A stretch of DNA of 57,125 nucleotides from the NCBI GenBank assembly GCA_023957125.1, contig JAMLHL010000024.1, positions 1 through 57,125 on the forward strand, read 5' to 3'. The position numbers were made by a program, and so were the translations under genes. Source of the DNA: Chitinophagaceae bacterium (GTDB lineage: Bacteria; Bacteroidota; Bacteroidia; Chitinophagales; Chitinophagaceae). Below, piece after piece: positions 34,784-43,196 of this stretch. The stretch's first letter is position 1, and each line of letters opens with the position of its first letter. The notes under the pieces are model-generated. The model ran no database searches. It had not been told where the DNA came from and saw only the letters and a list, made by a program, of their open reading frames with translations.

Positions 34784-35347
34784 ATGTCTCAAACCAGGCT
34801 CAATACATATAACAACGATTGGTATAAAGGCGCTATAGGTGCAGGAAAATTGAAACAGGTTTTGTGGTACTTTACGAATGTCTTGTTTTTTATCAACCCT
34901 TTCAATCCTTTCTCAGGCCTGAAATGCCTGTTGCTTAAATGGTTCGGCGCCCAACTAGGCGAAGGCGTGGTTATTAAACCCGGAGTTAATATCAAATACC
35001 CCTGGAAACTGGTTATTGGAGATTATTGCTGGATTGGAGAATCAGTTTGGATAGATAACCTCGATACCATAACCCTGGGCAATCACGTTTGTATCTCCCA
35101 GGGGGCTCTGTTGCTGACCGGTAATCACAATTATAAGAAACCGGGCTTTGATTTAATCGTCAGGAAGGTTTTACTGGAAGATGGCGTTTGGATTGGTGCC
35201 AAAGCCGTGGTTTGCCCCGGCGTTACCGCCTGCTCACATTCGATGTTAAACGTAGGTTCCGTGGCTACCCGAAACATGGAGCGATATACCATCTATTCGG
35301 GCAATCCGGCAACCGCTCAAAAACAGAGAATAATTACAGATAGTTGA
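34784..35347 (+). CDS. WcaF-like colanic-acid-type acetyltransferase
   Basis: 187 residues, hexapeptide-repeat (left-handed beta helix) acetyltransferase. The N-terminal helix region (LKQVLWYFTNVLFFINPFNP) and KCLLLKWFGAQLGEGVVIKPG are typical of the WcaF/maltose-acetyltransferase-like branch in EPS loci. The catalytic His is in LLTGNHNYKKPGFDL, and VWIGAKAVVCPGV forms the last coils. It would O-acetylate a sugar of the repeat unit using acetyl-CoA. It is the first gene after the repeat arrays and leads into a run of GDP-fucose and glycosyltransferase genes on the same strand. Confidence 0.87.
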   Translation: MSQTRLNTYNNDWYKGAIGAGKLKQVLWYFTNVLFFINPFNPFSGLKCLLLKWFGAQLGEGVVIKPGVNIKYPWKLVIGDYCWIGESVWIDNLDTITLGNHVCISQGALLLTGNHNYKKPGFDLIVRKVLLEDGVWIGAKAVVCPGVTACSHSMLNVGSVATRNMERYTIYSGNPATAQKQRIITDS

Positions 35348-35362
35348 CCAACGAACCGACCC

Positions 35363-36112
35363 ATGAAAATCTCTCTTATCACTGCCACCTTTAACAGTGC
35401 CGCTACCCTCAGGGATACCCTGCAGAGCGTCCAACAACAGGATCATCCGGATATTGAGCACCTTATAATAGACGGGGGATCGGAGGACGAAACCCTGCAG
35501 ATTGTCAGTAGCTTCGCCCATATTTCAAAGGTTGTGTCCGAAAAAGACAACGGCATTTACGATGCCATGAACAAGGGGATCGCCTTAGCTACCGGAGACG
35601 TGATCGGTATGCTTAACTCGGATGATGTCTATGCCCGTCCCAACGTCCTTTCTACCGTAGCAAAAGCCTTTGAAAATCCGGCAACACAATGCAGCTATGC
35701 CAACCTGCAATTTGTACAACGGGACGATCTCAACACGGTATTCCGCACCTGGCAGGCAGGTCCCTACAATAGGAGAAGCTTTTATTTTGGCTGGATGCCC
35801 CCTCATCCTACCTTTTTTGTGCGAAGGGAAGTGTATAACAAGGTGGGGCTTTTTAACCTCCAATTAGGCTCCGCCGCCGATTACGAACTGATGTTGCGTA
35901 TCCTGCTCAAACATGAGTTCCCGGCGGTATATATCAACGAGGTGATCACCAAAATGAGAATGGGCGGGGTAAGCACGGCATCGCTGAAAAACAGGCTGAA
36001 GGCCAACCAGGGCGACCGGCTGGCCTGGAAAGTCAACGATCTTGAACCTTATTTCTTTACTTTGTACCTGAAACCACTGAGAAAACTGGGGCAGTTTTTG
36101 AAACGAGGCTGA
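35363..36112 (+). CDS. Glycosyltransferase family 2 (WcaE/WcaA-like)
   Basis: 249 residues with a GT-A fold: ISLITATFNSAATLRDTLQS, HLIIDGGSEDETLQIV, EKDNGIYDAMNKGIALATGD, and the LNSDDVY (DxD-type) metal site at about 87-93. The acceptor part has HPTFFVRREVYNKVGLFN and GSAADYELMLRI. This NGIYDAMNKGI subgroup is frequent next to gmd and fcl in Bacteroidota EPS loci. It starts 15 bases after the wcaF-like gene, so the two are in one operon. A 226-bp gap with two REP-type repeats follows before gmd. Confidence 0.88.
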   Translation: MKISLITATFNSAATLRDTLQSVQQQDHPDIEHLIIDGGSEDETLQIVSSFAHISKVVSEKDNGIYDAMNKGIALATGDVIGMLNSDDVYARPNVLSTVAKAFENPATQCSYANLQFVQRDDLNTVFRTWQAGPYNRRSFYFGWMPPHPTFFVRREVYNKVGLFNLQLGSAADYELMLRILLKHEFPAVYINEVITKMRMGGVSTASLKNRLKANQGDRLAWKVNDLEPYFFTLYLKPLRKLGQFLKRG

Positions 36113-36141
36113 TGGAAAGAGAAAATGTGGTAATTGCAAAT

Positions 36142-36288
36142 GTGCGTGCCGACCGGGTTTTGCGGTCGGTACCGAAGGGCAGAACGAAAAACCAAAAAAC
36201 ACCCTCAAAGCAAACCGGTCTGACGCTGGGGCGTGCCGACCGGTTTGCGGTCGGTACCGAAGGTCAGACCGCAAAACCAAAAAACATT
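36142..36288 (+). repeat. Two tandem copies of the 85-bp REP-type repeat
   Basis: Cores CGGTCGGTACCGAAGG at about 36163 and 36248 are 85 bases apart, the same period as in the large array at 40.05-40.76 kb. The inverted stem TTGCGGTC/GACCGCAA is intact in the second copy. It lies between the glycosyltransferase and gmd genes. Confidence 0.85.
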
Positions 36289-36338
36289 CGGCCCGGTGCG
36301 CAATCTCAAATCTTAAATTTCAAATCTCAAATTTATAC

Positions 36339-37454
36339 ATGAGCAAAACGGCATTAATTACCGGCATTACGGGGCAGGACGGAGCGTACCTGGCGGAGTT
36401 ATTACTATCGAAGGGTTATTTTGTACATGGTATCAAACGGCGCAGTTCCCTGTTCAATACCGACCGGATTGATCACCTGTACCAGGACCCGCACGAGCCG
36501 GGCGTTAAGATGAAGCTGCATTATGGCGATCTCACCGATTCGAGCAACCTGATCCGCATCATCCAGGAAACGCAACCCGATGAAATCTACAACCTGGCGG
36601 CCATGAGCCATGTATATGTAAGTTTTGAAACCCCCGAATATACTGCTAATGCCGATGGATTGGGCGCATTGCGACTGCTTGAAGCCATCCGGTTCCTGGG
36701 CCTGATCAATAAAACAAAACTCTACCAGGCTTCTACCTCCGAACTGTACGGGCTGGTGCAGGCTGTACCCCAGTCGGAAACCACGCCCTTCTACCCTCGT
36801 TCGCCATATGCGGTGGCCAAACTTTACGCCTACTGGATTACGGTAAACTACCGCGAAGCCTATAATATGTTTGCCGTCAATGGTATCCTGTTCAACCACG
36901 AGTCGCCGCTGCGGGGAGAAACCTTTGTTACCAGGAAGATTACCCGCGGTGTAGCCAAAATTGCCCTGGGAATGCAGCAGAAAATTTACCTGGGCAACCT
37001 GAATGCCCAACGCGACTGGGGACATGCGAAAGACTACGTGCAGGCCATGTGGCTGATATTGCAACAGGAGAAGCCGGAAGACTATGTAATAGCCACCGGG
37101 ATAACCACACCGGTACGGGAATTTGTACGGATGGCTTTTGCCGAAGTGGGTATAAATATTGATTTCCTGGGCAAAGATGAAAAAGAAGTGGGCGTGGTGC
37201 AATCCTGCAGCAATCCGCTATACCGGTTGCCGGCAGGTACCGAAGTAGTAGCTGTTGACCCCAACTACTATCGCCCTACCGAAGTGGATCTGCTGATAGG
37301 CGACGCTACCAAAGCCCATACTCAATTGGGCTGGAAACCCCGCTATGATCTGCCTGCATTGGTGAAAGAAATGGTGGCGGCTGACGTGGAGCTCTTTAAA
37401 AAAGAAAAACTGTTAAAAGACAGCGGCTTTACTGTTAAGAATCAATATGAATAA
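36339..37454 (+). CDS. gmd: GDP-mannose 4,6-dehydratase
   Basis: 371 residues. The NADP-binding motif ITGITGQDGAYLAELLLSKG begins at residue 7, with the GMD-specific HGIKRRSSLFNTDRIDHLY next. The catalytic triad lies in QASTSELYG and SPYAVAKLYAYW (YxxxK), and NHESPLRGETFVTRKI is the GMD block for GDP binding. It makes GDP-4-keto-6-deoxymannose, the precursor of GDP-L-fucose. The stop overlaps the fcl start by eight bases. Upstream of the ATG is an AAATCTCAAAT motif repeated at the next two genes. GDP-mannose would come from the ManC protein encoded at 52186. Confidence 0.95.
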   Translation: MSKTALITGITGQDGAYLAELLLSKGYFVHGIKRRSSLFNTDRIDHLYQDPHEPGVKMKLHYGDLTDSSNLIRIIQETQPDEIYNLAAMSHVYVSFETPEYTANADGLGALRLLEAIRFLGLINKTKLYQASTSELYGLVQAVPQSETTPFYPRSPYAVAKLYAYWITVNYREAYNMFAVNGILFNHESPLRGETFVTRKITRGVAKIALGMQQKIYLGNLNAQRDWGHAKDYVQAMWLILQQEKPEDYVIATGITTPVREFVRMAFAEVGINIDFLGKDEKEVGVVQSCSNPLYRLPAGTEVVAVDPNYYRPTEVDLLIGDATKAHTQLGWKPRYDLPALVKEMVAADVELFKKEKLLKDSGFTVKNQYE

Positions 37455-38424
37455 ATTCGAGATTTCAAATTTGAAATCTCAAATTAAACCATCTGTTTTG
37501 AATAGGAACGATAAAATATATGTAGCCGGGCACCGTGGCATGGTGGGTTCGGCGATGGTCAGGAAATTACAACAGGAAGGTTTTCATAACCTGGCAGTAC
37601 GCAGTTCTGCAGAGCTGGATTTACGCGATCAGAAAGCAGTGAACGAATTTTTTGCCGGGGAAAAACCGGATTATGTTTTCCTGTCGGCGGCTAAAGTGGG
37701 CGGCATTCTCGCCAACAACAGCTACCGGGCCGATTTCCTGTACGACAACCTGGCGATACAAAACAACATCATCCATGCCGCGTACGAAAACAAGGTAAAA
37801 AAACTGATGTTCTTTGGCTCTTCCTGTATCTATCCCAAAATGGCGCCGCAACCGTTGAAAGAAGAATACCTGCTTACCGGACTGCTGGAGCCAACCAATG
37901 AACCGTATGCCATCGCCAAAATTGCGGGTATCAAGCTCTGCGATGCATACCGCGATCAATATGGCTGCAATTTTATTTCTGTAATGCCAACCAATCTTTA
38001 CGGGCCCAACGACCATTACGATCTTAATAATTCGCATGTATTACCCGCACTCATCAGGAAATTCCATGAGGCAAAAATAAACGGTCAACAAAGCGTAACC
38101 ATCTGGGGTACGGGAATGCCTCTCCGGGAATTCATGCATGTAGATGACCTTGCCGACGCCTGCTATTTCCTGATGCAGCAATACAATGAGCCGGGGCATA
38201 TCAACGTGGGGGTGGGAGAAGATATTACGATAAAGGATCTTGCATTGCTGATAAAAGAGATAGTAGCCTATACCGGTTCTATTGTTCAAGATACCTCAAA
38301 GCCCGACGGCACGCCGCGGAAACTGATGGATGTCACCCGCTTGCACGCACTCGGGTGGAAAGCAAAGATCCATTTAAGGGAAGGGATAACGGAGGTGTAT
38401 AGGGAGTTCGCCCGCGACTTATGA
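37447..38424 (+). CDS. fcl: GDP-L-fucose synthase
   Basis: Epimerises and reduces the Gmd product to GDP-L-fucose using NADPH. Motifs: KIYVAGHRGMVGSAMVRKL (NADP site), FFGSSCIYPK, and the catalytic YAIAKIAG (YxxxK). The frame from ATG 37447 gives 325 residues, but its first ~17 come from a repeat-like palindrome (37459-37480). A TTG at 37498 would start MNRNDKIYVAG, which is how family members normally begin, giving 308 residues. The reported start follows the overlap with gmd. Either way the pair is translationally coupled. Confidence 0.94.
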   Translation: MNKFEISNLKSQIKPSVLNRNDKIYVAGHRGMVGSAMVRKLQQEGFHNLAVRSSAELDLRDQKAVNEFFAGEKPDYVFLSAAKVGGILANNSYRADFLYDNLAIQNNIIHAAYENKVKKLMFFGSSCIYPKMAPQPLKEEYLLTGLLEPTNEPYAIAKIAGIKLCDAYRDQYGCNFISVMPTNLYGPNDHYDLNNSHVLPALIRKFHEAKINGQQSVTIWGTGMPLREFMHVDDLADACYFLMQQYNEPGHINVGVGEDITIKDLALLIKEIVAYTGSIVQDTSKPDGTPRKLMDVTRLHALGWKAKIHLREGITEVYREFARDL

Positions 38425-38576
38425 GAAAATGTGAGAAATATAAAATTCGAAAAAGAAATTTCGAAATCCGAGGTGGGCAGCCGGCGATGAACTATCATGG
38501 CTGAAACCTGATACCTTGCCGACAATTGACAGATCAAAGCTGACTGCCATCTAAAATCAGAAATCTCAAATCTTCC

Positions 38577-39317
38577 ATGTTTTCATTCTTCAAGAAAAAG
38601 CAACCGCCATTTGAGGGTAACCTCAGCATCCTGAAATGCGATATGCATTCGCATCTCATACCGGGCATTGACGACGGCTCTCCGGATATGGAAACCTCTG
38701 TTCAACTGATAGAAGGATTGCGGGACGCGGGCTATCAGAAACTGATCACCACGCCGCACCTCATGATTGACCTGTATCCCAACAACCGGCAAACCATTAC
38801 GCAGGGCTGTGAGCGACTGAAAGCGGAATTGGAGAAAAGAGAAATTAATATCGAACTGAGGGCAGCGGCAGAATATTTGCTGGACGATCATTTTGATCAG
38901 CTTCTGCAGATGGACGAACCGCTGCTGACCATCAAAGATAACCTGGTATTGGTGGAATTTTCATTTGCCAGCGCCCCGTTTGACTATAAAGAAAAAATAT
39001 TCAACCTGCAGCTGAAAGGATATAAGCCGGTGTTGGCCCACCCCGAAAGATATATATATTTTCATCAGAAGCCCGAAAAATATGAGGAACTGAGAACGTT
39101 GGGTTGCTTGTTTCAAACCAACATCCTGTCGTTAAGCGGCTATTACGGCAAGCGGGTAGCCCAAATGGCCGAAGACCTCGTCAAACTAAAGTATATTGAA
39201 TTATTGGGCACCGACCTCCACCACCACCGCCATCTCACTTTTTTACAAACTCCCGAAATTTACCAGAAAGTGAATGAAATTGCCGCTGCGATCCCACTCC
39301 TGAACAGTCAGCTTTAG
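38577..39317 (+). CDS. CpsB/YwqE-type PHP-family tyrosine-protein phosphatase
   Basis: 246 residues. The PHP metal site is visible as KCDMHSHLIPGIDDGSPDME (about 21-40), with later ligands in ITTPHLM, LAHPERY and TDLHHHRH. The family removes phosphate from BY-kinases of the Wzc type, so it should oppose autophosphorylation of the Wzc-like protein encoded at 8479. The gene closes the polysaccharide locus on the plus strand, about 150 bases after fcl. The gap (38425-38576) includes an AT-rich palindromic stretch and the AAATCTCAAAT motif but no gene. ATG at 38577 is well placed for the family. Confidence 0.9.
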   Translation: MFSFFKKKQPPFEGNLSILKCDMHSHLIPGIDDGSPDMETSVQLIEGLRDAGYQKLITTPHLMIDLYPNNRQTITQGCERLKAELEKREINIELRAAAEYLLDDHFDQLLQMDEPLLTIKDNLVLVEFSFASAPFDYKEKIFNLQLKGYKPVLAHPERYIYFHQKPEKYEELRTLGCLFQTNILSLSGYYGKRVAQMAEDLVKLKYIELLGTDLHHHRHLTFLQTPEIYQKVNEIAAAIPLLNSQL

Positions 39318-39326
39318 CATCGTTTC

Positions 39327-40022
39327 CTAAAAAATATGTCGAAGGTCTATTAAAGCGTTTACCATATAGGTAGGTTCCAAAACCGCCGGGATATTATTGT
39401 GGTTTACATATACCTGGTCAATACCGGCATTCTTCGCTCCTCCAATATCGGCTTCCATATCATCTCCTAACATTATACTTTCTTTTTGAGAGGCCCCTGT
39501 TTTCTTCAATGCATAATCGAAAATCTCTTTCTGCGGTTTCAGGCTGTTACTGCCTTCCGAAGTAATTACCACTTCAAAGAACCCGGTCAATCCGGAATGT
39601 TTCAGCTTACTGTGTTGCACCGATTCGAAACCATTGGTTATTAAATGCAGGGCATAACCTTTGTTGCGCAGGTATTCCAGTATTTCAATGGTATGCGGAA
39701 ACAAAACGGTTCTCGTTGGCAACCGGTCCAGGAAACAGGTGTCCATCGTTTGGGCTAACGGTTCATTGGCGATTTTGAAGTCGAGCAGGGTATTCCGCAT
39801 TCGTTTTATACGAAGCTCACTGCGTTTTATAAACCCTTTCCGGTAACGATCCCACAAACGGTTATTGTGATAGGTATATCTTTCAAAAAAACTGCTGAAA
39901 TCCCCTATGCCATAACCCGCCAGGTCAAGCTCCTGGTATAACGCTTTCAGGGTTTCCAGGGCGTTGGTTTCAAAGTCCCACAAGGTATGATCCAGATCAA
40001 AGAATAAATGCCGGTATGTCAT
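39327..40022 (-). CDS. yjjG: YjjG-family noncanonical pyrimidine nucleotidase (HAD)
   Basis: 231 residues. HAD motif I is FFDLDHTLWDFETN (Asp nucleophile at about 9), motif II is LITNGFESVQHSKL, the motif III Lys lies in SLKPQKEIFDYAL, and motif IV is MLGDDMEADIGGAKNAGI. The sequence pattern, especially DHTLWDF and TNGFESVQ, is that of the YjjG/YfnB group, which dephosphorylates nucleotides including noncanonical ones, a house-cleaning role. It converges on the CpsB-type gene, 9 bases between stops, and has its 5' end next to the REP array. Not part of polysaccharide synthesis. Confidence 0.88.
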   Translation of the reverse strand: MTYRHLFFDLDHTLWDFETNALETLKALYQELDLAGYGIGDFSSFFERYTYHNNRLWDRYRKGFIKRSELRIKRMRNTLLDFKIANEPLAQTMDTCFLDRLPTRTVLFPHTIEILEYLRNKGYALHLITNGFESVQHSKLKHSGLTGFFEVVITSEGSNSLKPQKEIFDYALKKTGASQKESIMLGDDMEADIGGAKNAGIDQVYVNHNNIPAVLEPTYMVNALIDLRHIF

Positions 40023-40047
40023 TTTTCAGGATGAAGAGGCAAAGGTA

Positions 40048-40756
40048 CGGGTTTGCGGTCGGTACCGAAGGTCAGACCGCAAAACAGAAAAACATCTTCA
40101 AGCAAACCGGTCTGACGCTGGTGCGTGCCGACCGGGTTTGCGGTCGGTACCGAAGGTCAGAACGCAAAACCAAAGAACATCCTCAAAACAAACCGGTCTG
40201 ACGCCGATGCGTGCCGACCGGTTTGCGGTCGGTACCGAAGGTCAGAACGCAAAACAGAAAACATCTTCAAGCAAACCGGTCTGACGCTGATGCGTACCGA
40301 CTGAGTTTGCGGTCGGTACCGAAGGTCAGAACGCAAAACAGAAAAACATCCTCAAGCAAACCGGTCTGACGCCGATGCGTACCGACCGGGTTTGCGGTCG
40401 GTACCGAAGGTCAGACCGCAAAACCAAAAAACATCCTCAAAGCAAACCGGTCTGACGCCGATGCGTGCCGACCGGTTTGCGGTCGGTACCGAAGGTCAGA
40501 CCGCAAAACCAAAAAACATCCTCAAAAGGCAAACCGGTCTGACGCTGGTGCGTGCCGACCGGTTTCGCGGTCGGATCCGAAAAAACCTGGTCTACGTAAT
40601 TTCTTGGGGACCGAAAAACCAAAGAACATCCTCAAGCAAACCGGTCTGACGCCGATGCGTGCCGACCGGTTTGCGGTCGGTACCGAAGGTCAGACCGAAA
40701 AACCAAAGAACATCCTCAAGCAAACCGGTCTGACGCCGATGCGTACCGACCGGTTT
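40048..40756 (+). repeat. REP-type array: eight copies of an ~85-bp palindromic repeat
   Basis: Cores of CGGTCGGTACCGAAGG fall at about 40056, 40141, 40226, 40310, 40395, 40480, 40568 (degenerate) and 40674, a period of 84-88 except the last. Each unit carries two inverted pairs, TTGCGGTC with GACCGCAA and AAACCGGTC with GACCGGTTT, so each can form two hairpins. Unit 7 is interrupted by about 20 bases of other sequence. The array ends 13 bases before the stop of the RAYT gene. ORFs within it are repeat-derived. Confidence 0.92.
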
Positions 40757-40769
40757 AGGAGGAACAGCC

Positions 40770-41207
40770 TCAGGTACCTTCCAGGCTGTTCACCAACCCT
40801 GCTCTCAAAGGGTTTTGATGAATATAATGAAATACGGTTTGCGCATATTGGGTACGCCCATTATCTAAACATTTGCCTTTGGCTTTTTGACGGAATAAAG
40901 ATCCGGTTCTGGATTGCTGCAAATTGAAATGTTGCGCATAAATACTTTGTAGTTTTCGGAAGGAATTTGATAATTGGGTGGAAAAAATATTGCCTATTTT
41001 TACCGGTTTGGCGGATGCTTCTGTGGCATAAATCAGGAAATGAAAATGATTGGGCATCAAGCACCAGGCTAAGGTTTCACCGAAAGAATAAACATTTCTT
41101 TTGAAAAAGTCCATGAACACATAATAATCTGTTTCCCTGTAAAATATCCTTTCCCCGTTGTTGCCCTGGTTGTAAATGTGGTATATCTGGTTAGCGTTGA
41201 TAATCAT
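40770..41207 (-). CDS. RAYT: REP-associated Y1 (IS200-like) transposase, C-terminally short
   Basis: 145 residues from ATG 41207 (an in-frame ATG at 41246 is possible). Family features are the opening NQIYHIYNQGNNGERIFYRE, the HUH metal site in MPNHFHFLIY, and the catalytic Tyr in FHYIHQNPLRAGLV. RAYTs are domesticated single-strand transposases that act on REP hairpins, which fits the 85-bp palindromic array directly beside it and a half repeat on its other side. Proteins of this family normally continue about 30-40 residues past AGLV with a W..SS motif. Here the frame stops after NSLEGT, and the repeat array begins 13 bases beyond. It may therefore be truncated. Confidence 0.88.
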   Translation of the reverse strand: MIINANQIYHIYNQGNNGERIFYRETDYYVFMDFFKRNVYSFGETLAWCLMPNHFHFLIYATEASAKPVKIGNIFSTQLSNSFRKLQSIYAQHFNLQQSRTGSLFRQKAKGKCLDNGRTQYAQTVFHYIHQNPLRAGLVNSLEGT

Positions 41208-41250
41208 GTTATCGAAAATACAAAATATCCTGAAGAACCTTATCAAAGCA

Positions 41251-41279
41251 ATCCGGACGCCGATGCATGCAGACCGGTC
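41251..41279 (+). repeat. Degenerate half copy of the 85-bp repeat flanking the RAYT gene
   Basis: The stretch ATCCGGACGCCGATGCATGC followed by AGACCGGT resembles the CCGGTCTGACGCCGATGCGT...GACCGGT half of the array unit. It sits 44 bases upstream of the RAYT start, so the gene has repeat sequence on both sides. Confidence 0.6.
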
Positions 41280-41311
41280 ATACGCTCCGGGTTAAATCAC
41301 AACGAGAAACT

Positions 41312-41319
41312 TATATTTG
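41312..41319 (+). promoter_or_regulatory. Candidate -7 box (TATATTTG) of the SDR gene
   Basis: Exact match to TAnnTTTG, 29 bases before the ATG at 41349. No clear -33 element. It supports the 41349 start rather than the longer frame from 41178. Confidence 0.4.
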
Positions 41320-41348
41320 ATTCCATTCGTATTAAATTCGCCTTCATT

Positions 41349-42050
41349 ATGAATATCATCATCACCGGCGCATCGAGAGGCTTTGGCAAAGCCATTGCCG
41401 AACTGTTTGCCGCCAACGGATACGATCTCTACCTGACCTCCAGAAATGAAGTGACCTTGTACAAAGCGATGGAGGACCTTACTACCCGGTTCCCGGAAAT
41501 TAAAATCAAGGCCCGGGCGTTTGATTTGAGTAAAAGAGAACAGGTCAATTCCCTGGGCAACTGGCTTTTAGGATTGGACATTTCCATAGATATCCTCGTT
41601 AATAACGCCGGTTCTTTTGAACCCGGCAGTGTTTACAATGAACCCGAAGGCACGATGGAAAACATGATGAACACTAATTTCTACAGCGCTTACCACCTTA
41701 CCAGGGCGCTGGTGCCGGCGATGATGGAGCAGCGGAGCGGCCATATTTTTAATATGTGTTCCATTGCTTCCTTCCAAGCCTACAAAAACGGCGGGGCTTA
41801 CAGCATCAGCAAATTTGCCTTAGCCGGATTTTCAAAAAACCTGAGAGAAGAAATGAAACCCTTTGCTGTCAAAGTTACGACAGTATATTCCGGCGCGGCC
41901 TATACCGATTCCTGGGCCGGCAGCGGTATTGAAGCCCAACGTTTCATGAAAGCGGAAGATGTGGCCCAGATGATCTTTGCCGCTTCACAACTTTCCGCCC
42001 GGGCCTGTGTGGAAGATATTATTTTACGGCCACAGTTAGGTGATATATAA
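41349..42050 (+). CDS. Short-chain dehydrogenase/reductase
   Basis: 233 residues of the classical SDR family. The cofactor motif is ITGASRGFGKAIAELF (TGxxxGxG), NNAG is at about 91-94 in ILVNNAGSFEPG, and the active site is Ser in MCSIASFQAY with YSISK (YxxxK). Arg in the SRGFG loop and LTSRN after the second strand favour NADPH. Substrate cannot be deduced. ATG 41349 begins exactly at the beta strand MNIIITGAS; the 57 codons before it run through repeat and RAYT sequence and are rejected. It converges with the Gfo/Idh/MocA gene, 12 bases apart. Confidence 0.88.
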   Translation: MNIIITGASRGFGKAIAELFAANGYDLYLTSRNEVTLYKAMEDLTTRFPEIKIKARAFDLSKREQVNSLGNWLLGLDISIDILVNNAGSFEPGSVYNEPEGTMENMMNTNFYSAYHLTRALVPAMMEQRSGHIFNMCSIASFQAYKNGGAYSISKFALAGFSKNLREEMKPFAVKVTTVYSGAAYTDSWAGSGIEAQRFMKAEDVAQMIFAASQLSARACVEDIILRPQLGDI

Positions 42051-42062
42051 TTAGCGTGTAAT

Positions 42063-43097
42063 TTAAAATTGATAGGGACAATTTTCCCGGGCTGAAGAGT
42101 ACATCGCCAGCACAATCTCCACTGCCTTCCTGGCTTCTTTCCCATCAATTTCAAATGGCTTGCCGCTCTCAACGGAGGTTATAAAAGCAGCAATATTAGC
42201 GGCATGTAGCTCGAAGGGAATGGCTGCAGGATCGGACGCGCCGGCAGCATTTCCGGTAGCCGCATATCGAAGACGTATCGCCGCATCTTCGGAACTTTCT
42301 TCGCTGAATTGCCAGTATTTTATATTGCTGTCTTCCAGGATGGCCGTTCCGTGGGTTCCGGTTATTTCAATCCTGCGTGGCTGCCCAGGGAATGACGCGG
42401 TGGTGCCATAGATTGACCCCAGCGCCTTATTTTTGAACTTTACAATAGCCGTTGCGGTATCTTCTGCTTCAATTTTGTGCCCAAGGGTGGCGATATAAGC
42501 CTGTAAGGATTCGATAGGCCCCATGATATACTGCAACAGATCTACCATGTGGATAGCCTGGTTCATCATTGCTCCGCCGCCGTCCAGTTCCAGGGTACCG
42601 CGCCATTTATGCTGATAGTATTCATCGCTTCGCCACCAGGGTACATGTATGGAGGCAAAACTAAGTGTGCCAAATCGCCCTTCAGCCAGCGCCTGTTTCA
42701 GCAGGTGAGTCGTTTCCGTAAACCGGTAATTGAAAAATCCGCCCAGTTTTGTTCCCGCTTCTTCGTGAGCCGCGATCATGGCGTCAATTCTCTCTAACTT
42801 AATTTCCATAGGCTTCTCACACAACACATGCTTCCCCCGTTTTGCCGCTTCGATAGTAGGTTCCATGTGCAACCCGCTGGGTGTGGCAATGGTCACAATT
42901 TCTATCTCGGGATCTTCAAGCAGGGCATGATAATCGGCAAAAGCCCGGCAATCATATTTTTTCGCCAATGCTTCTGCCCTTCCCGAGCCGGCTCCACAAA
43001 CACCCACCAACCGGGCGTTATTTAAATGCTGAATAGATTTAGCATGAAATTCGGCCACCGCACCGGCGCCGACAATTCCAAAATTCCAGGTTTTCAT
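42063..43097 (-). CDS. Gfo/Idh/MocA-family oxidoreductase
   Basis: 344 residues. The N-terminal Rossmann domain starts FGIVGAGAVAEFHAKSIQ, and the conserved CEKPMEIKL (Lys of the EKP motif) lies at about 95. The C-terminal alpha/beta domain has the YRFTE and GGGAMMNQAIHMVDLLQY block with the catalytic His. Members are NAD(P)-dependent dehydrogenases or hydrolases of sugars, inositols and sugar nucleotides. A WlbA/WbpB role (UDP-GlcNAcA 3-dehydrogenase) would complement the WbpD-type gene at 6216, but the distance of 36 kb makes that only a possibility. ATG 43097 gives a normal N-terminus. Confidence 0.88.
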   Translation of the reverse strand: MKTWNFGIVGAGAVAEFHAKSIQHLNNARLVGVCGAGSGRAEALAKKYDCRAFADYHALLEDPEIEIVTIATPSGLHMEPTIEAAKRGKHVLCEKPMEIKLERIDAMIAAHEEAGTKLGGFFNYRFTETTHLLKQALAEGRFGTLSFASIHVPWWRSDEYYQHKWRGTLELDGGGAMMNQAIHMVDLLQYIMGPIESLQAYIATLGHKIEAEDTATAIVKFKNKALGSIYGTTASFPGQPRRIEITGTHGTAILEDSNIKYWQFSEESSEDAAIRLRYAATGNAAGASDPAAIPFELHAANIAAFITSVESGKPFEIDGKEARKAVEIVLAMYSSARENCPYQF

Positions 43098-43196
43098 TCT
43101 TAATACATTAGTCTTTACAAAAAGTATAAATATACTGAAAACGGAGGCATTGGAAATTATCCCGGGATGTATTATTACATTTTATTATGAAGGGAA

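Noticed and set aside
40016..40927. ORFs across the 85-bp repeats (40016-40201, 40392-40649, 40604-40927)
   Set aside because: Their sequences are periodic products of the palindromic repeat and contain no conserved domain.
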